Positions 1 to 7,322 of a stretch of 31,940 nucleotides of DNA are shown here, one piece after another. A program made the position numbers and the translations under genes. Source of the DNA: UA16 sp965661575 (lineage in GTDB: Bacteria; Bacteroidota; Bacteroidia; Flavobacteriales_D; Sanyastnellaceae). The stretch is taken from the NCBI GenBank assembly GCA_965661575.1, contig CBFIEJ010000025.1, positions 1 through 31,940 on the forward strand. The letters run 5' to 3'. The number at the start of each line of letters is the position of its first letter. Positions within the stretch are counted from its first letter, which is position 1. Under the pieces are notes generated by a model. It had not been told where the DNA came from and made no database searches. It saw only the letters and a list, made by a program, of their open reading frames with translations.

Positions 1-2883
1 GGAGCATTGCACAGTGAGGTCTGCTTGGGCCACAGCAACTGGACTTTCTGTGTCCAATAGCTGCACCACTTGCGTAGCAGTTGCAGAGTTTCCAAATGCA
101 TCAGTCGCAGTGAATGTTCTCGTCAATGTGTAGCCGCAGTCAGCATCCGTGATTTCCTCTGAGACTTCAACATTGGCTTCAGGGAAGCAACCTCCGTCGA
201 TGGCAATGGCCATTTCAGTTGGAAGTGCATCTGAGCAATTTTGAGAAGCATCCGCAGGCACGTATGTGAATGCCGGAGCTTCAGTGTCATCCGATGCATA
301 GCCGAATGGCAAGTGCACCGCGATTGCATTGTCTGAATCTCCTTCTGGGAACATTTGAACAAAAATCTGACCGCTCAAGATTCCATGCGTAGTGAACTGA
401 CCAACCAGAACGCGCTGATCATCACCAGAAAGACCGTTTGAAACGTCAGGCAAGACAAACCATCCATCTCCAAATTCACCGTCCATAACAATGCCATTTC
501 CAGCATTGAATTGTGTGGTCCAATCTGTCGACTCAATCAAGAAGACAGACGATTCGTCCGCTTCGATCATGAAGTTATCAATGCCGATGGTTACCCAGCT
601 ATCCCACTCCAAGCTTGGGAAGATTGCAAAGAACGCAGGATTCACAACATTCGCCGTGACATCCGAGTTTACGCCCGTTCGATAAATAGGCTGGGTGCTT
701 TGGATGTAGGAAGGATTCAATGCATCACCGACAACCGCACTCAATTTATCCGTTGCATTCGGCGTCTCAACATACATGCGGTACTGCGTACCGTCTGCTG
801 TCTCTTGAACCGCTTCAATGGCAATGTTATAGCCTTCTACTGATGCTGCAGCTGAGCAGCAATAGTCACAAGACCCATCCTCTTCAGTGTACGCAGAATC
901 ATAGTTACAAGCTGCAGTGTCGGTGCAACCGAGCACCTCCAACTCATCACACGTTCCATCACCATCCGTATCGTTGTAGCAGACATTATCGCAGTCGTAA
1001 ACAATTACTTCTTGCGATCCGTCAATAGTGATCGTTTCTAAGTAAGTGCAAGTGCCATTTTCCTCTGTCGCCGTAACATCATAGTTGCATGCGTTAGAAT
1101 CAGTGCAGCCACCAAGTTCGTTTTCGTCACAAACACCATCATTATCCACATCATTGATGCAATCACCGTCGCAAGTCAGCGCCGCTTCAGGGTATTCACA
1201 AGGAATCAAATCCGTAACCGTTCCAGCTGGGACGTAGTTACATGCGGCTGGGTCTAGACAGCCGGCAATCTCATCCTCATCACAAACATAATCGCCATCG
1301 GCATCGTTCAAGCACTCGCCATCACAAGTGATGTTTTCACCCCAATATGCTGGTCCGTCTTGGCAAGAGCCATCGTCCCACAACGCGTCTTCGTCATAGT
1401 TACAAGCTGATTCATCTGTACAAGCGCAAGCCGGAGCAGAGAAAGTCATGTAAAATTCGATGCTCTCATTCTGATTGCCTTCTTGGAAAATTTGAACAAA
1501 CATCCCTCCGCTCATCAAACCGTCCGTTGTGAACTGTCCGATTAAAACACGGTTATCGTCTCCTGCAATAGCATTCGTGTAACCTGGGAACATGAACCAT
1601 CCACCACCAGCAGCATTGCTCGTCGAAATGTTTCCGCCCGCCTCAAAATCCGCGATCCAAGGATCTGCATTTGGACCAGTGGCCAAATCTTCGACAACTT
1701 CCACCGCATACTCTCCAGCATCTAGGTTGGCAGTCTCGGTGAGACCAATCGTAACGTAAGAGTCGAAAGCTCCCTGTTCAAAGCCAGGAATGGACCCAAA
1801 CATTGGATTCCAAGCATTTGGAGTGACACCTCCGCCACCACCTTGCCATTGGTAAAATTCTGTTGTTGTGTTTACTGCGAGAGGGGTCTGTTGGGTAAGA
1901 CCCGTAACCGCTGATATAGCGTCTGTGGCATTCTCAGTGGTCACATACAGACGATATGTGCGCAAACCAGGGATTCCACTTGCATCAAACAAATCCAACT
2001 CTAAACCGTACGCGTCGTTCTCAGAAACGACTGTCAGGCAACAATAATCGCATGATCCATCATCCTCATTGGCCCCGGAGTCGAAGTTGCATGCAGCAGC
2101 ATCCACGCATCCGAGGTAAATGCAAGAACCATCGTCTTGCGTCGCACCTGTCTGATAATTGTCTGCGTTTTCATCCGTGCAACCACACATCTCATTGGTA
2201 AAAGAGAATTGGAAAGCGGTCGGAGAACCTCCGTCTGGAGTATAGTTCACAAGGAAAGAACCGTTGAGATCTCCATCGGTCGTAACCTGCGCGAGCATCA
2301 CCATGTTGTCATCTCCGGCGTATCCGTTGGTGGCGCCACTTGGCACCGACCAACCATCACCGATTGATGCATTTGACCCATTGATGCTGAGGTTGCCACC
2401 CGCAAGGAAGCCAGAACCCCATGTGCCTTCACCACTCAACAGGATGGAAGATTGCGAGCCTTCTGCTTCTGAAGCGAGGCCCACAGTCACATAACTGTCG
2501 TATTCAAGTTCTGGGAAGAACGCAAACAATCCTGGATTGATGTCGTTGACCGTCAAACCGCCAAATTCATTCATGTAGAATGAAGAACTCGTGGTTAATT
2601 CGACAATGCCCGATCCACCATCAGTAGAAACACCGGTGACAAAATCTGCCGCGGATGGTGTTTCAAGGTAAATCCGGTAGGTTGTTGAACCGGCAAGTGC
2701 GGCCACTTCGGGAGAAGATTCAGAACCGTCAAAAGTCGCGAAGGTCTCAACGTGAAGTTGAAAACCATTCGGAGCTTGATCTCCTGAATCGTAACCAAAG
2801 CAAGCCGTCTGAGCGACTGAAGTGCTGGAAATACTTGTCAATCCGACAAGCAATCCGAGCAGGAAGTAGAATTTCGTCTGCAT
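1..2883 (-). CDS. Giant secreted repeat protein, 3' end cut by window
   Basis: An open frame of 961 codons runs from ATG at 2883 to the left edge without a stop, so the C-terminus is missing. Residues 1-25 (MQTKFYFLLGLLVG...AQ) form a clear signal peptide. The mature part has three copies of a ~200-residue module (about residues 41-230, 282-481 and 675-863), sharing signatures such as TYRxYVET, FPxLExDSxVTIG and AGDDxRVLIGQFTTDG. Between them lie six Cys-rich repeats of the CTDxxACNYD...DGSC type and three acidic DxDxDGxCDExE segments resembling calcium-binding thrombospondin type 3 repeats. After module 3 comes a HYR-like stretch (RTFTATDAFGNSATATQVV). Such proteins in Flavobacteriales are usually exported by T9SS, but the sorting domain would lie outside the window. 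I do not know the function; surface or adhesive roles are inference. It is divergent from ffh. Confidence 0.9.
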   Translation of the reverse strand, partial: MQTKFYFLLGLLVGLTSISSTSVAQTACFGYDSGDQAPNGFQLHVETFATFDGSESSPEVAALAGSTTYRIYLETPSAADFVTGVSTDGGSGIVELTTSSSFYMNEFGGLTVNDINPGLFAFFPELEYDSYVTVGLASEAEGSQSSILLSGEGTWGSGFLAGGNLSINGSNASIGDGWSVPSGATNGYAGDDNMVMLAQVTTDGDLNGSFLVNYTPDGGSPTAFQFSFTNEMCGCTDENADNYQTGATQDDGSCIYLGCVDAAACNFDSGANEDDGSCDYCCLTVVSENDAYGLELDLFDASGIPGLRTYRLYVTTENATDAISAVTGLTQQTPLAVNTTTEFYQWQGGGGGVTPNAWNPMFGSIPGFEQGAFDSYVTIGLTETANLDAGEYAVEVVEDLATGPNADPWIADFEAGGNISTSNAAGGGWFMFPGYTNAIAGDDNRVLIGQFTTDGLMSGGMFVQIFQEGNQNESIEFYMTFSAPACACTDESACNYDEDALWDDGSCQDGPAYWGENITCDGECLNDADGDYVCDEDEIAGCLDPAACNYVPAGTVTDLIPCEYPEAALTCDGDCINDVDNDGVCDENELGGCTDSNACNYDVTATEENGTCTYLETITIDGSQEVIVYDCDNVCYNDTDGDGTCDELEVLGCTDTAACNYDSAYTEEDGSCDYCCSAAASVEGYNIAIEAVQETADGTQYRMYVETPNATDKLSAVVGDALNPSYIQSTQPIYRTGVNSDVTANVVNPAFFAIFPSLEWDSWVTIGIDNFMIEADESSVFLIESTDWTTQFNAGNGIVMDGEFGDGWFVLPDVSNGLSGDDQRVLVGQFTTHGILSGQIFVQMFPEGDSDNAIAVHLPFGYASDDTEAPAFTYVPADASQNCSDALPTEMAIAIDGGCFPEANVEVSEEITDADCGYTLTRTFTATDAFGNSATATQVVQLLDTESPVAVAQADLTVQCS
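297..860 (-). repeat. Module copy 3 of the giant secreted protein
   Basis: Third copy, between the block of Cys-rich repeats and the HYR-like segment. Signatures: QYRMYVETPNATDKLSAV, FFAIFPSLEWDSWVTIG, GDGWFVLPDVSNGLSGDD and RVLVGQFTTHGILSG. It is visibly closer to copy 2 in its last third than to copy 1. Boundaries approximate. Confidence 0.7.
861..1439 (-). repeat. Cys-rich DGSC / DxDxDG repeat block
   Basis: Four ACNYD-type Cys repeats (for example ESACNYDEDALWDDGSC and TAACNYDSAYTEEDGSC) alternate with three acidic segments (DADGDYVCDEDEIAGC, DVDNDGVCDENELGGC, DTDGDGTCDELEVLGC). The acidic segments have the spacing of calcium-binding thrombospondin type 3-like repeats. Two further ACNYD/DGSC repeats sit between modules 1 and 2 at about 2041-2194. 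Confidence 0.75.
1440..2040 (-). repeat. Module copy 2 of the giant secreted protein
   Basis: Second copy of the module, preceded by two Cys-rich DGSC repeats. Signatures: TYRLYVTTENATDAISAV, FDSYVTIGL, GGGWFMFPGYTNAIAGDD and RVLIGQFTTDGLMSGGMF. Carries a glycine run (QWQGGGGGV) not present in the other copies. Boundaries approximate. Confidence 0.7.
2195..2763 (-). repeat. Module copy 1 of the giant secreted protein
   Basis: First copy of the ~200-residue repeated module, located just after the signal peptide. Recognisable signatures in order: TYRIYLETPSAADFV, GLFAFFPELEYDSYVTVGL, GDGWSVPSGATNGYAGDD and a closing VTTDGDLNGSFLVNY. Boundaries are approximate, set by where the Cys-rich repeats begin. 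Confidence 0.7.
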
Positions 2884-2902
2884 TATTCCTAGGTTAAGCT
2901 GT

Positions 2903-2910
2903 CGAAAATT
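2903..2910 (-). promoter_or_regulatory. Weak -7-like element for the secreted repeat protein
   Basis: On the minus strand this reads AATTTTCG, one base off TAnnTTYG, 19 nt before ATG 2883. No -33 TTTG at a suitable distance was found. The rest of 2884-3039 is an A/T-rich divergent spacer toward ffh in which I see no other structure. Confidence 0.25.
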
Positions 2911-3021
2911 ACGAAATATGAAGCTTAGAAACAAGCACATCGACAAGAAAAATAATTCAATCGAGAAAATTTAGACATTCAACGAAGTCTCGATAACGAT
3001 AAAAAACAGCGCGCCAAACAC

Positions 3022-3029
3022 TAAATTTG
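3022..3029 (+). promoter_or_regulatory. -7 promoter element (TAAATTTG) of ffh
   Basis: Exact match to the Bacteroidota -7 consensus TAnnTTTG, ending 10 nt before the ffh ATG. No clear -33 TTTG upstream. The transcript would have almost no leader. Confidence 0.5.
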
Positions 3030-3039
3030 TCAAAAAAAG

Positions 3040-4377
3040 ATGTTTGAAAATCTGCAAGAACGGTTTGATCGAGCCTTCCAAGTTCTCAAAGGGCACGGTC
3101 AAATCACCGAGGTCAATGTTGGAGAGACCCTGAAAGAAGTGAGAAAAGCACTTTTAGATGCAGATGTCGACTTCAAAACTGCGAAGAATTTTACGCAACG
3201 AGTAAAAGAGAAGGCATTGGGAGAGAAGGTGTTGACGTCCATCAAGCCGAGTCAACTTCTCATAAAAATCACACACCAGGAGCTCACCGAATTGATGGGC
3301 TCAGCAGCCGCTGATTTCAAGCCTGTAGGCAATCCGTTCACCATCCTTATGGCTGGACTTCAAGGTGCCGGTAAGACGACCCATTCAGGCAAAATCGCAC
3401 AATTACTCAAGGCGAAGCACGGCAAAAAGCCACTTCTCGTAGCCTGCGATGTACACCGCCCTGCGGCCGTTGACCAACTTCAAGTCCTTGGCGAATCAAT
3501 TGGCATTGAAGTTTATTCCGAACCAGATAGCAAAGACGCCCCTGCAATTGCAAAAAATGCCCTAGAGCATGCAAAAACCAACGGTTTCAACGCTGTCATC
3601 TTCGACACCGCGGGACGTCTAGCCATAGATGAGGTCATGATGGCCGAGATCATGGAAGTCAGGGACGTCGTTAAGCCTACGGAAATTTTATTTACCGTGG
3701 ATGCCATGACAGGACAAGATGCTGTCCGCACGGCCAAGGCATTCAACGAAGCACTTGACTTTACGGGGGTAGTTCTCACCAAGTTAGACGGAGATACGCG
3801 AGGTGGAGCCGCGCTCGCCATTCATTCGGTGGTCGGCAAACCCATCAAATTCGTCGGAGTCGGCGAAAAGATGGACGCTCTGGACACTTTCCATCCCAAT
3901 CGGATGGCCGACCGCATCCTGGGAATGGGTGACGTTGTCTCATTGGTGGAAAAGGCTCAGGAAGTTATTTCGGAGAAAGAAGCTGCCGCTCTGGAAGCTA
4001 AGATTCGCAAAAACAAATTCGATCTTGAAGATTTCTTAAGCCAAATCCAGCAGTTGAAGAAAATGGGCAATGTCAAGGATTTGATGAGTATGATCCCCGG
4101 CATGTCGAAAGCACTCAAAGGCATTGAATTAGACGACAATTCTTTCAAAAAAGTGGAGTGCATCATTCAATCCATGACGCCCAAGGAACGTGCCAAACCG
4201 GAAATCATTGACAGCAACCGCAAAAACCGCATTGCACGAGGATCAGGCACAGACGTTCCGCAGGTTAACCGCTTGTTGAAACAGTTTCAAGACATGAAAA
4301 AAATGATGCACGTCATGACAAAAGGCAAAGGAGGAAAGCGAAGTCGCATGGCCAATCTGTCCTCGTTCAACAAGTAA
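3040..4377 (+). CDS. ffh: Signal recognition particle GTPase Ffh
   Basis: Protein component of the signal recognition particle: binds 4.5S RNA and nascent signal or membrane sequences at the ribosome and docks to FtsY by paired GTP hydrolysis. The 445 residues show the N domain (about 1-95), the G domain with P-loop GLQGAGKTT (106-114), DVHRPAA, DTAGR (189-193) and TKLDGDTRGG (from 247), then a helical M domain (about 328-440) with KGSGT-like GSGTDVPQVNRLLKQF. Length is normal for the family. It heads a plus-strand run with folD 15 bp downstream, so cotranscription is likely. Confidence 0.98.
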   Translation: MFENLQERFDRAFQVLKGHGQITEVNVGETLKEVRKALLDADVDFKTAKNFTQRVKEKALGEKVLTSIKPSQLLIKITHQELTELMGSAAADFKPVGNPFTILMAGLQGAGKTTHSGKIAQLLKAKHGKKPLLVACDVHRPAAVDQLQVLGESIGIEVYSEPDSKDAPAIAKNALEHAKTNGFNAVIFDTAGRLAIDEVMMAEIMEVRDVVKPTEILFTVDAMTGQDAVRTAKAFNEALDFTGVVLTKLDGDTRGGAALAIHSVVGKPIKFVGVGEKMDALDTFHPNRMADRILGMGDVVSLVEKAQEVISEKEAAALEAKIRKNKFDLEDFLSQIQQLKKMGNVKDLMSMIPGMSKALKGIELDDNSFKKVECIIQSMTPKERAKPEIIDSNRKNRIARGSGTDVPQVNRLLKQFQDMKKMMHVMTKGKGGKRSRMANLSSFNK

Positions 4378-4392
4378 TTTCAATCCCTCATC

Positions 4393-5265
4393 ATGCAACT
4401 GATCAACGGTAAAAAAACTTCCCTCGCGATCCAAGACGAATTGAAAATCGAGGTGAATGAACGTTTGGCACGTGGCAAGAAAAGGCCGCACCTCGCCGCC
4501 ATAATTGTTGGTGACAATCCCGCGAGCAGAGCTTACGTAGGCCACAAAATCAAAGCATGTGAATATGTTGGATTTGAAAGCACACTTGTTGAACTGCCGC
4601 AAACAACTGACAACGCAAGATTGAAGACGGAAGTGGCAAAGCTGAACGACAATGAAGCAATTGATGGCTTCATCGTGCAGCTTCCCCTCCCTGATCACAT
4701 CGACGCTCAAGCCATCCTCGAATGCGTTGATCCCAGCAAAGATGTAGACGGATTCCACCCTGTTAATGCCGGAAAACTGAGCCTAGGTCTCCCCTGTTTT
4801 GCTCCGGCTACTCCGTCTGGCATCGTGGAACTGCTGAGACGATACCGCATTGATACTGAAGGCAAACACGCCGTAATTCTCGGTCGCAGTGCAATCGTTG
4901 GGACTCCCATGTCCTTGCTTCTCAGCCGCAATTCAAATCCGGGAAATTGCACGGTAACCATGTGTCACTCGAGAACACAAAACCTCGCAGAAATCACTCG
5001 CTCGGCAGATATTTTGATTGCGGCCATTGGCAAAACTCACTTCGTTACACCGGACATGATCAAACCCGGAGCCGTGGTCATCGATGTCGGTATCAACCGC
5101 ATTTCCGACGACTCACGGAAATCAGGTTCTCGTCTCACTGGCGATGTCGCAATGCATCTGCTCGACACCGACTGGGATGGCCATATAACACCGGTGCCTG
5201 GCGGTGTTGGTCCCATGACCATTGCCATGCTCTTGAAAAATACGCTTCAGGCGGCTAGCGCATGA
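4393..5265 (+). CDS. folD: Methylenetetrahydrofolate dehydrogenase/cyclohydrolase FolD
   Basis: Bifunctional cytosolic enzyme interconverting 5,10-methylene-THF, 5,10-methenyl-THF and 10-formyl-THF with NADP. The 290 residues carry the family signatures: SRAYVGHKIKACEYVG with Tyr48 and the catalytic Lys52, DGFIVQLPLP (91-100), DVDGFHP (117-123), the nucleotide-binding GRSAIVGTP (164-172), and the C-terminal PVPGGVGPMT. Start ATG 4393 lies 15 bp after ffh; no Shine-Dalgarno is visible. The stop overlaps the ribD start by 4 bp (ATGA), suggesting translational coupling of folate and riboflavin genes. Confidence 0.98.
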   Translation: MQLINGKKTSLAIQDELKIEVNERLARGKKRPHLAAIIVGDNPASRAYVGHKIKACEYVGFESTLVELPQTTDNARLKTEVAKLNDNEAIDGFIVQLPLPDHIDAQAILECVDPSKDVDGFHPVNAGKLSLGLPCFAPATPSGIVELLRRYRIDTEGKHAVILGRSAIVGTPMSLLLSRNSNPGNCTVTMCHSRTQNLAEITRSADILIAAIGKTHFVTPDMIKPGAVVIDVGINRISDDSRKSGSRLTGDVAMHLLDTDWDGHITPVPGGVGPMTIAMLLKNTLQAASA

Positions 5266-6362
5266 ACTCATGGTCAAAATCCGAAGTCGCGTACATGCAA
5301 CGTGCGATAGAAATCGGATACTTGGGCGAGGGCTTTGTCGCCCCAAACCCAATGGTTGGCTGTGTCATCGTCGCTGAAGATGGACGAATAATCGGAGAAG
5401 GATGGCATGAGCGATTCGGTGAGGCACATGCTGAAGTCAACGCCCATCGTTCCGTCCAAAGAGAAGATTTACAATGCTTGTCCAAAAGCACCTGGTACGT
5501 CACATTGGAACCTTGCAACCACGTTGGCAAAACACCCGCGTGCGCGGCGCTGATTGAAGCCATTAAGCCCAAGCGACTTGTTATTGGTGTGTTGGACTCC
5601 AACCCAGATGTGCTTGGCGGCGGGGTCGAACGGCTGAAGCAAGCGGGAATTGTAGTGGAATTCGGTTGCTTGCAAGCTCAAGTGCGTTGGCAGAACCGCC
5701 GGTTTTTCTGCAACACCATAAAACGGCGATGTTATGTGACCCTCAAGTGGGCTCAATCGCGCGATGGTTTCATGGATCCAAGGCCATCCAACGAACGCAG
5801 TATCGCAAGCGGAGGACGACCCATCACAGGCCCTGATGCAGCGCGCGTGACTCACCAATGGCGCGCCCAAGAAATGGGCATCATTGTCGGAGTCGGAACA
5901 GCACTCATCGATGAACCTTCGCTCACGGTACGATTTAGCAACGGAAAATCCCCTCGAGCAATCGTCATAGATCCCAACAACCGCCTGCCGGAGTCGCATC
6001 CATTGTTCATCCGTCCTGACGCAGAACCTGCGCTACACATTACCAAAGGCACGGGAGTTTCCGATGCAAACACCTGTTTCTGGAATCCTGAAGAAGGATT
6101 GCAGATGCTCATGGAAAGATTGTGGCAAGAACACGGGCTGTCCAGTGCACTCGTCGAAGGAGGATCAAATACCTTGAATCACTTTCTTGAAGAATCTCTA
6201 TGGGACGAACTGAAAGTCTGGACAGCTGCACGGGATCTCAAGGGCGGTCTTGGAGCGCCAAATTGGCCAATTGAAGCAGTCGCGCCAATGCACGAGCCTG
6301 CTTCGGGCTATGCCGGCAGCGATCGTTGGTCCATGGCGGTGCATCCCCATGCTTTAAAATGA
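5262..6362 (+). CDS. ribD: Riboflavin biosynthesis deaminase/reductase RibD
   Basis: Bifunctional enzyme for the second and third steps of the GTP branch of riboflavin synthesis: deamination of the diaminopyrimidine then reduction of the ribosyl side chain. The N-terminal cytidine-deaminase-like domain has APNPMVGCVIV (27-37), the zinc motif HAE (56-58) and PC...C (Cys85 and Cys94). The reductase domain begins near residue 150 with LKWAQSRDGF. 366 residues is normal for the bifunctional form. ATG overlaps the folD TGA. Riboflavin feeds the FMN/FAD need of the Na+-NQR encoded further right, but that link is only metabolic. Confidence 0.97.
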   Translation: MNSWSKSEVAYMQRAIEIGYLGEGFVAPNPMVGCVIVAEDGRIIGEGWHERFGEAHAEVNAHRSVQREDLQCLSKSTWYVTLEPCNHVGKTPACAALIEAIKPKRLVIGVLDSNPDVLGGGVERLKQAGIVVEFGCLQAQVRWQNRRFFCNTIKRRCYVTLKWAQSRDGFMDPRPSNERSIASGGRPITGPDAARVTHQWRAQEMGIIVGVGTALIDEPSLTVRFSNGKSPRAIVIDPNNRLPESHPLFIRPDAEPALHITKGTGVSDANTCFWNPEEGLQMLMERLWQEHGLSSALVEGGSNTLNHFLEESLWDELKVWTAARDLKGGLGAPNWPIEAVAPMHEPASGYAGSDRWSMAVHPHALK

Positions 6363-6374
6363 ACTGACAGCGGT

Positions 6375-6382
6375 TACCTTCG
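6375..6382 (+). promoter_or_regulatory. -7-like element (TACCTTCG) before the DMT permease
   Basis: Match to TAnnTTYG, 9 nt before ATG 6392, in the 29-bp gap after ribD. It suggests that the permease can be transcribed separately from ffh-folD-ribD. Confidence 0.4.
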
Positions 6383-6391
6383 CACTCCTCT

Positions 6392-7291
6392 ATGCATCCA
6401 CTCTTCTACCTCGTCGTAAGCATCGCCCTGTCCACGGGGATATTTTTGCTTTTTCAAGCGTTTAAAGCCTGGCGCGTTGACTCGTTTAAAGCAATCGTCA
6501 TCAACTACGGGGTGGCGGCAACTTTCGGTTGGTGGCTTGCGGGAGGATGGACAACGTTTTCTCATGCCTGGCATTCCGATTGGCGCTGGGTAGCCATAGG
6601 CTTAGCAGCAGGAAGCCTGTTCATCTATCTCTTTCAGTTGATTGCGAGGAGTGCCCAGGACAATGGTGTCACGGTGACCTCAATATCAGCAAAGCTCAGC
6701 ATGGTCATCCCAGTGGCCATATTTCTTGTGTTCGACCCAACCGATGCCGTAACGCTAAAGAAGGTCATTGCCATCGGTCTGGCTATTCCTGCCATTGTGC
6801 TCTCCTCATGGAAGCCAGAACAACCCAAGAATCAAAAAAACTGGCTCATTCCCATGACTATTTTCGTAGGAAGCGGCCTGATTGACTTGATGTTTGCAAC
6901 CTTTTCGGGCCCCGAATTTATGCTCGAAACTTCGTTCAGATATTTATTTCCGTCACTTCCGCTGAGCACAGCATTCGTCACAGGAGCCCTTTGGCTGATG
7001 TTCAGCCGAGGACTCAAAGAACGCAGCGAATTGAGCATAAAAGGCACATGGGCTGGTGGACTCCTATTGGGAGTCGTCAACTTCGGTTCGTTGTATTTCC
7101 TTCTCGAAACCTATGACAAGGTCAATCTCGATAAGAGTGCAATCATGCCCATCAACAATTTGGGCATCATCATCGCCAGCGCCGTTTTCTCACTGTTCAT
7201 CTTCAGAGAAAAACTTTACCGCCGCAACCTGGTGGGCCTGTTGCTCGGAGGCACAGCCATTGCCTTGCTTTACGCAGAACAAAGTCTGTAA
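6392..7291 (+). CDS. DMT/EamA-type membrane permease
   Basis: A 299-residue, highly hydrophobic protein with about ten predicted membrane helices in two halves, the layout of drug/metabolite transporter (EamA-like) permeases; the last helices (NNLGIIIASAVFSLFIFREK...LLLGGTAIALLY) look like the typical DMT C-terminus. The N-terminus begins directly with a membrane segment, supporting ATG 6392. The substrate cannot be read from sequence. Being beside ribD does not by itself make it a riboflavin transporter. Converges with the M1 peptidase gene across 31 bp. Confidence 0.8.
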   Translation: MHPLFYLVVSIALSTGIFLLFQAFKAWRVDSFKAIVINYGVAATFGWWLAGGWTTFSHAWHSDWRWVAIGLAAGSLFIYLFQLIARSAQDNGVTVTSISAKLSMVIPVAIFLVFDPTDAVTLKKVIAIGLAIPAIVLSSWKPEQPKNQKNWLIPMTIFVGSGLIDLMFATFSGPEFMLETSFRYLFPSLPLSTAFVTGALWLMFSRGLKERSELSIKGTWAGGLLLGVVNFGSLYFLLETYDKVNLDKSAIMPINNLGIIIASAVFSLFIFREKLYRRNLVGLLLGGTAIALLYAEQSL

Positions 7292-7292
7292 C

Positions 7293-7307
7293 GGAGCCAA
7301 AAGCTCC
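7293..7307. terminator. Possible bidirectional terminator hairpin
   Basis: GGAGC-caaaa-GCTCC forms a 5-bp stem with a 5-nt loop exactly between two convergent genes (stops at 7291 and 7323). The stem is short and no T-tract follows, so this is a weak call. Confidence 0.35.
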
Positions 7308-7322
7308 TCAGAAGGCATTGAA

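Noticed and set aside
2884..3039. Possible small RNA such as 4.5S RNA next to ffh
   Set aside because: The A/T-rich spacer shows no GGAA-tetraloop hairpin typical of SRP RNA.
4243..4758. 171-codon minus-strand open frame
   Set aside because: Antisense to the end of ffh and start of folD, both certain genes; no family features.
5469..5999. 176-codon minus-strand open frame
   Set aside because: Antisense within ribD; no signal peptide, domain or promoter of its own.
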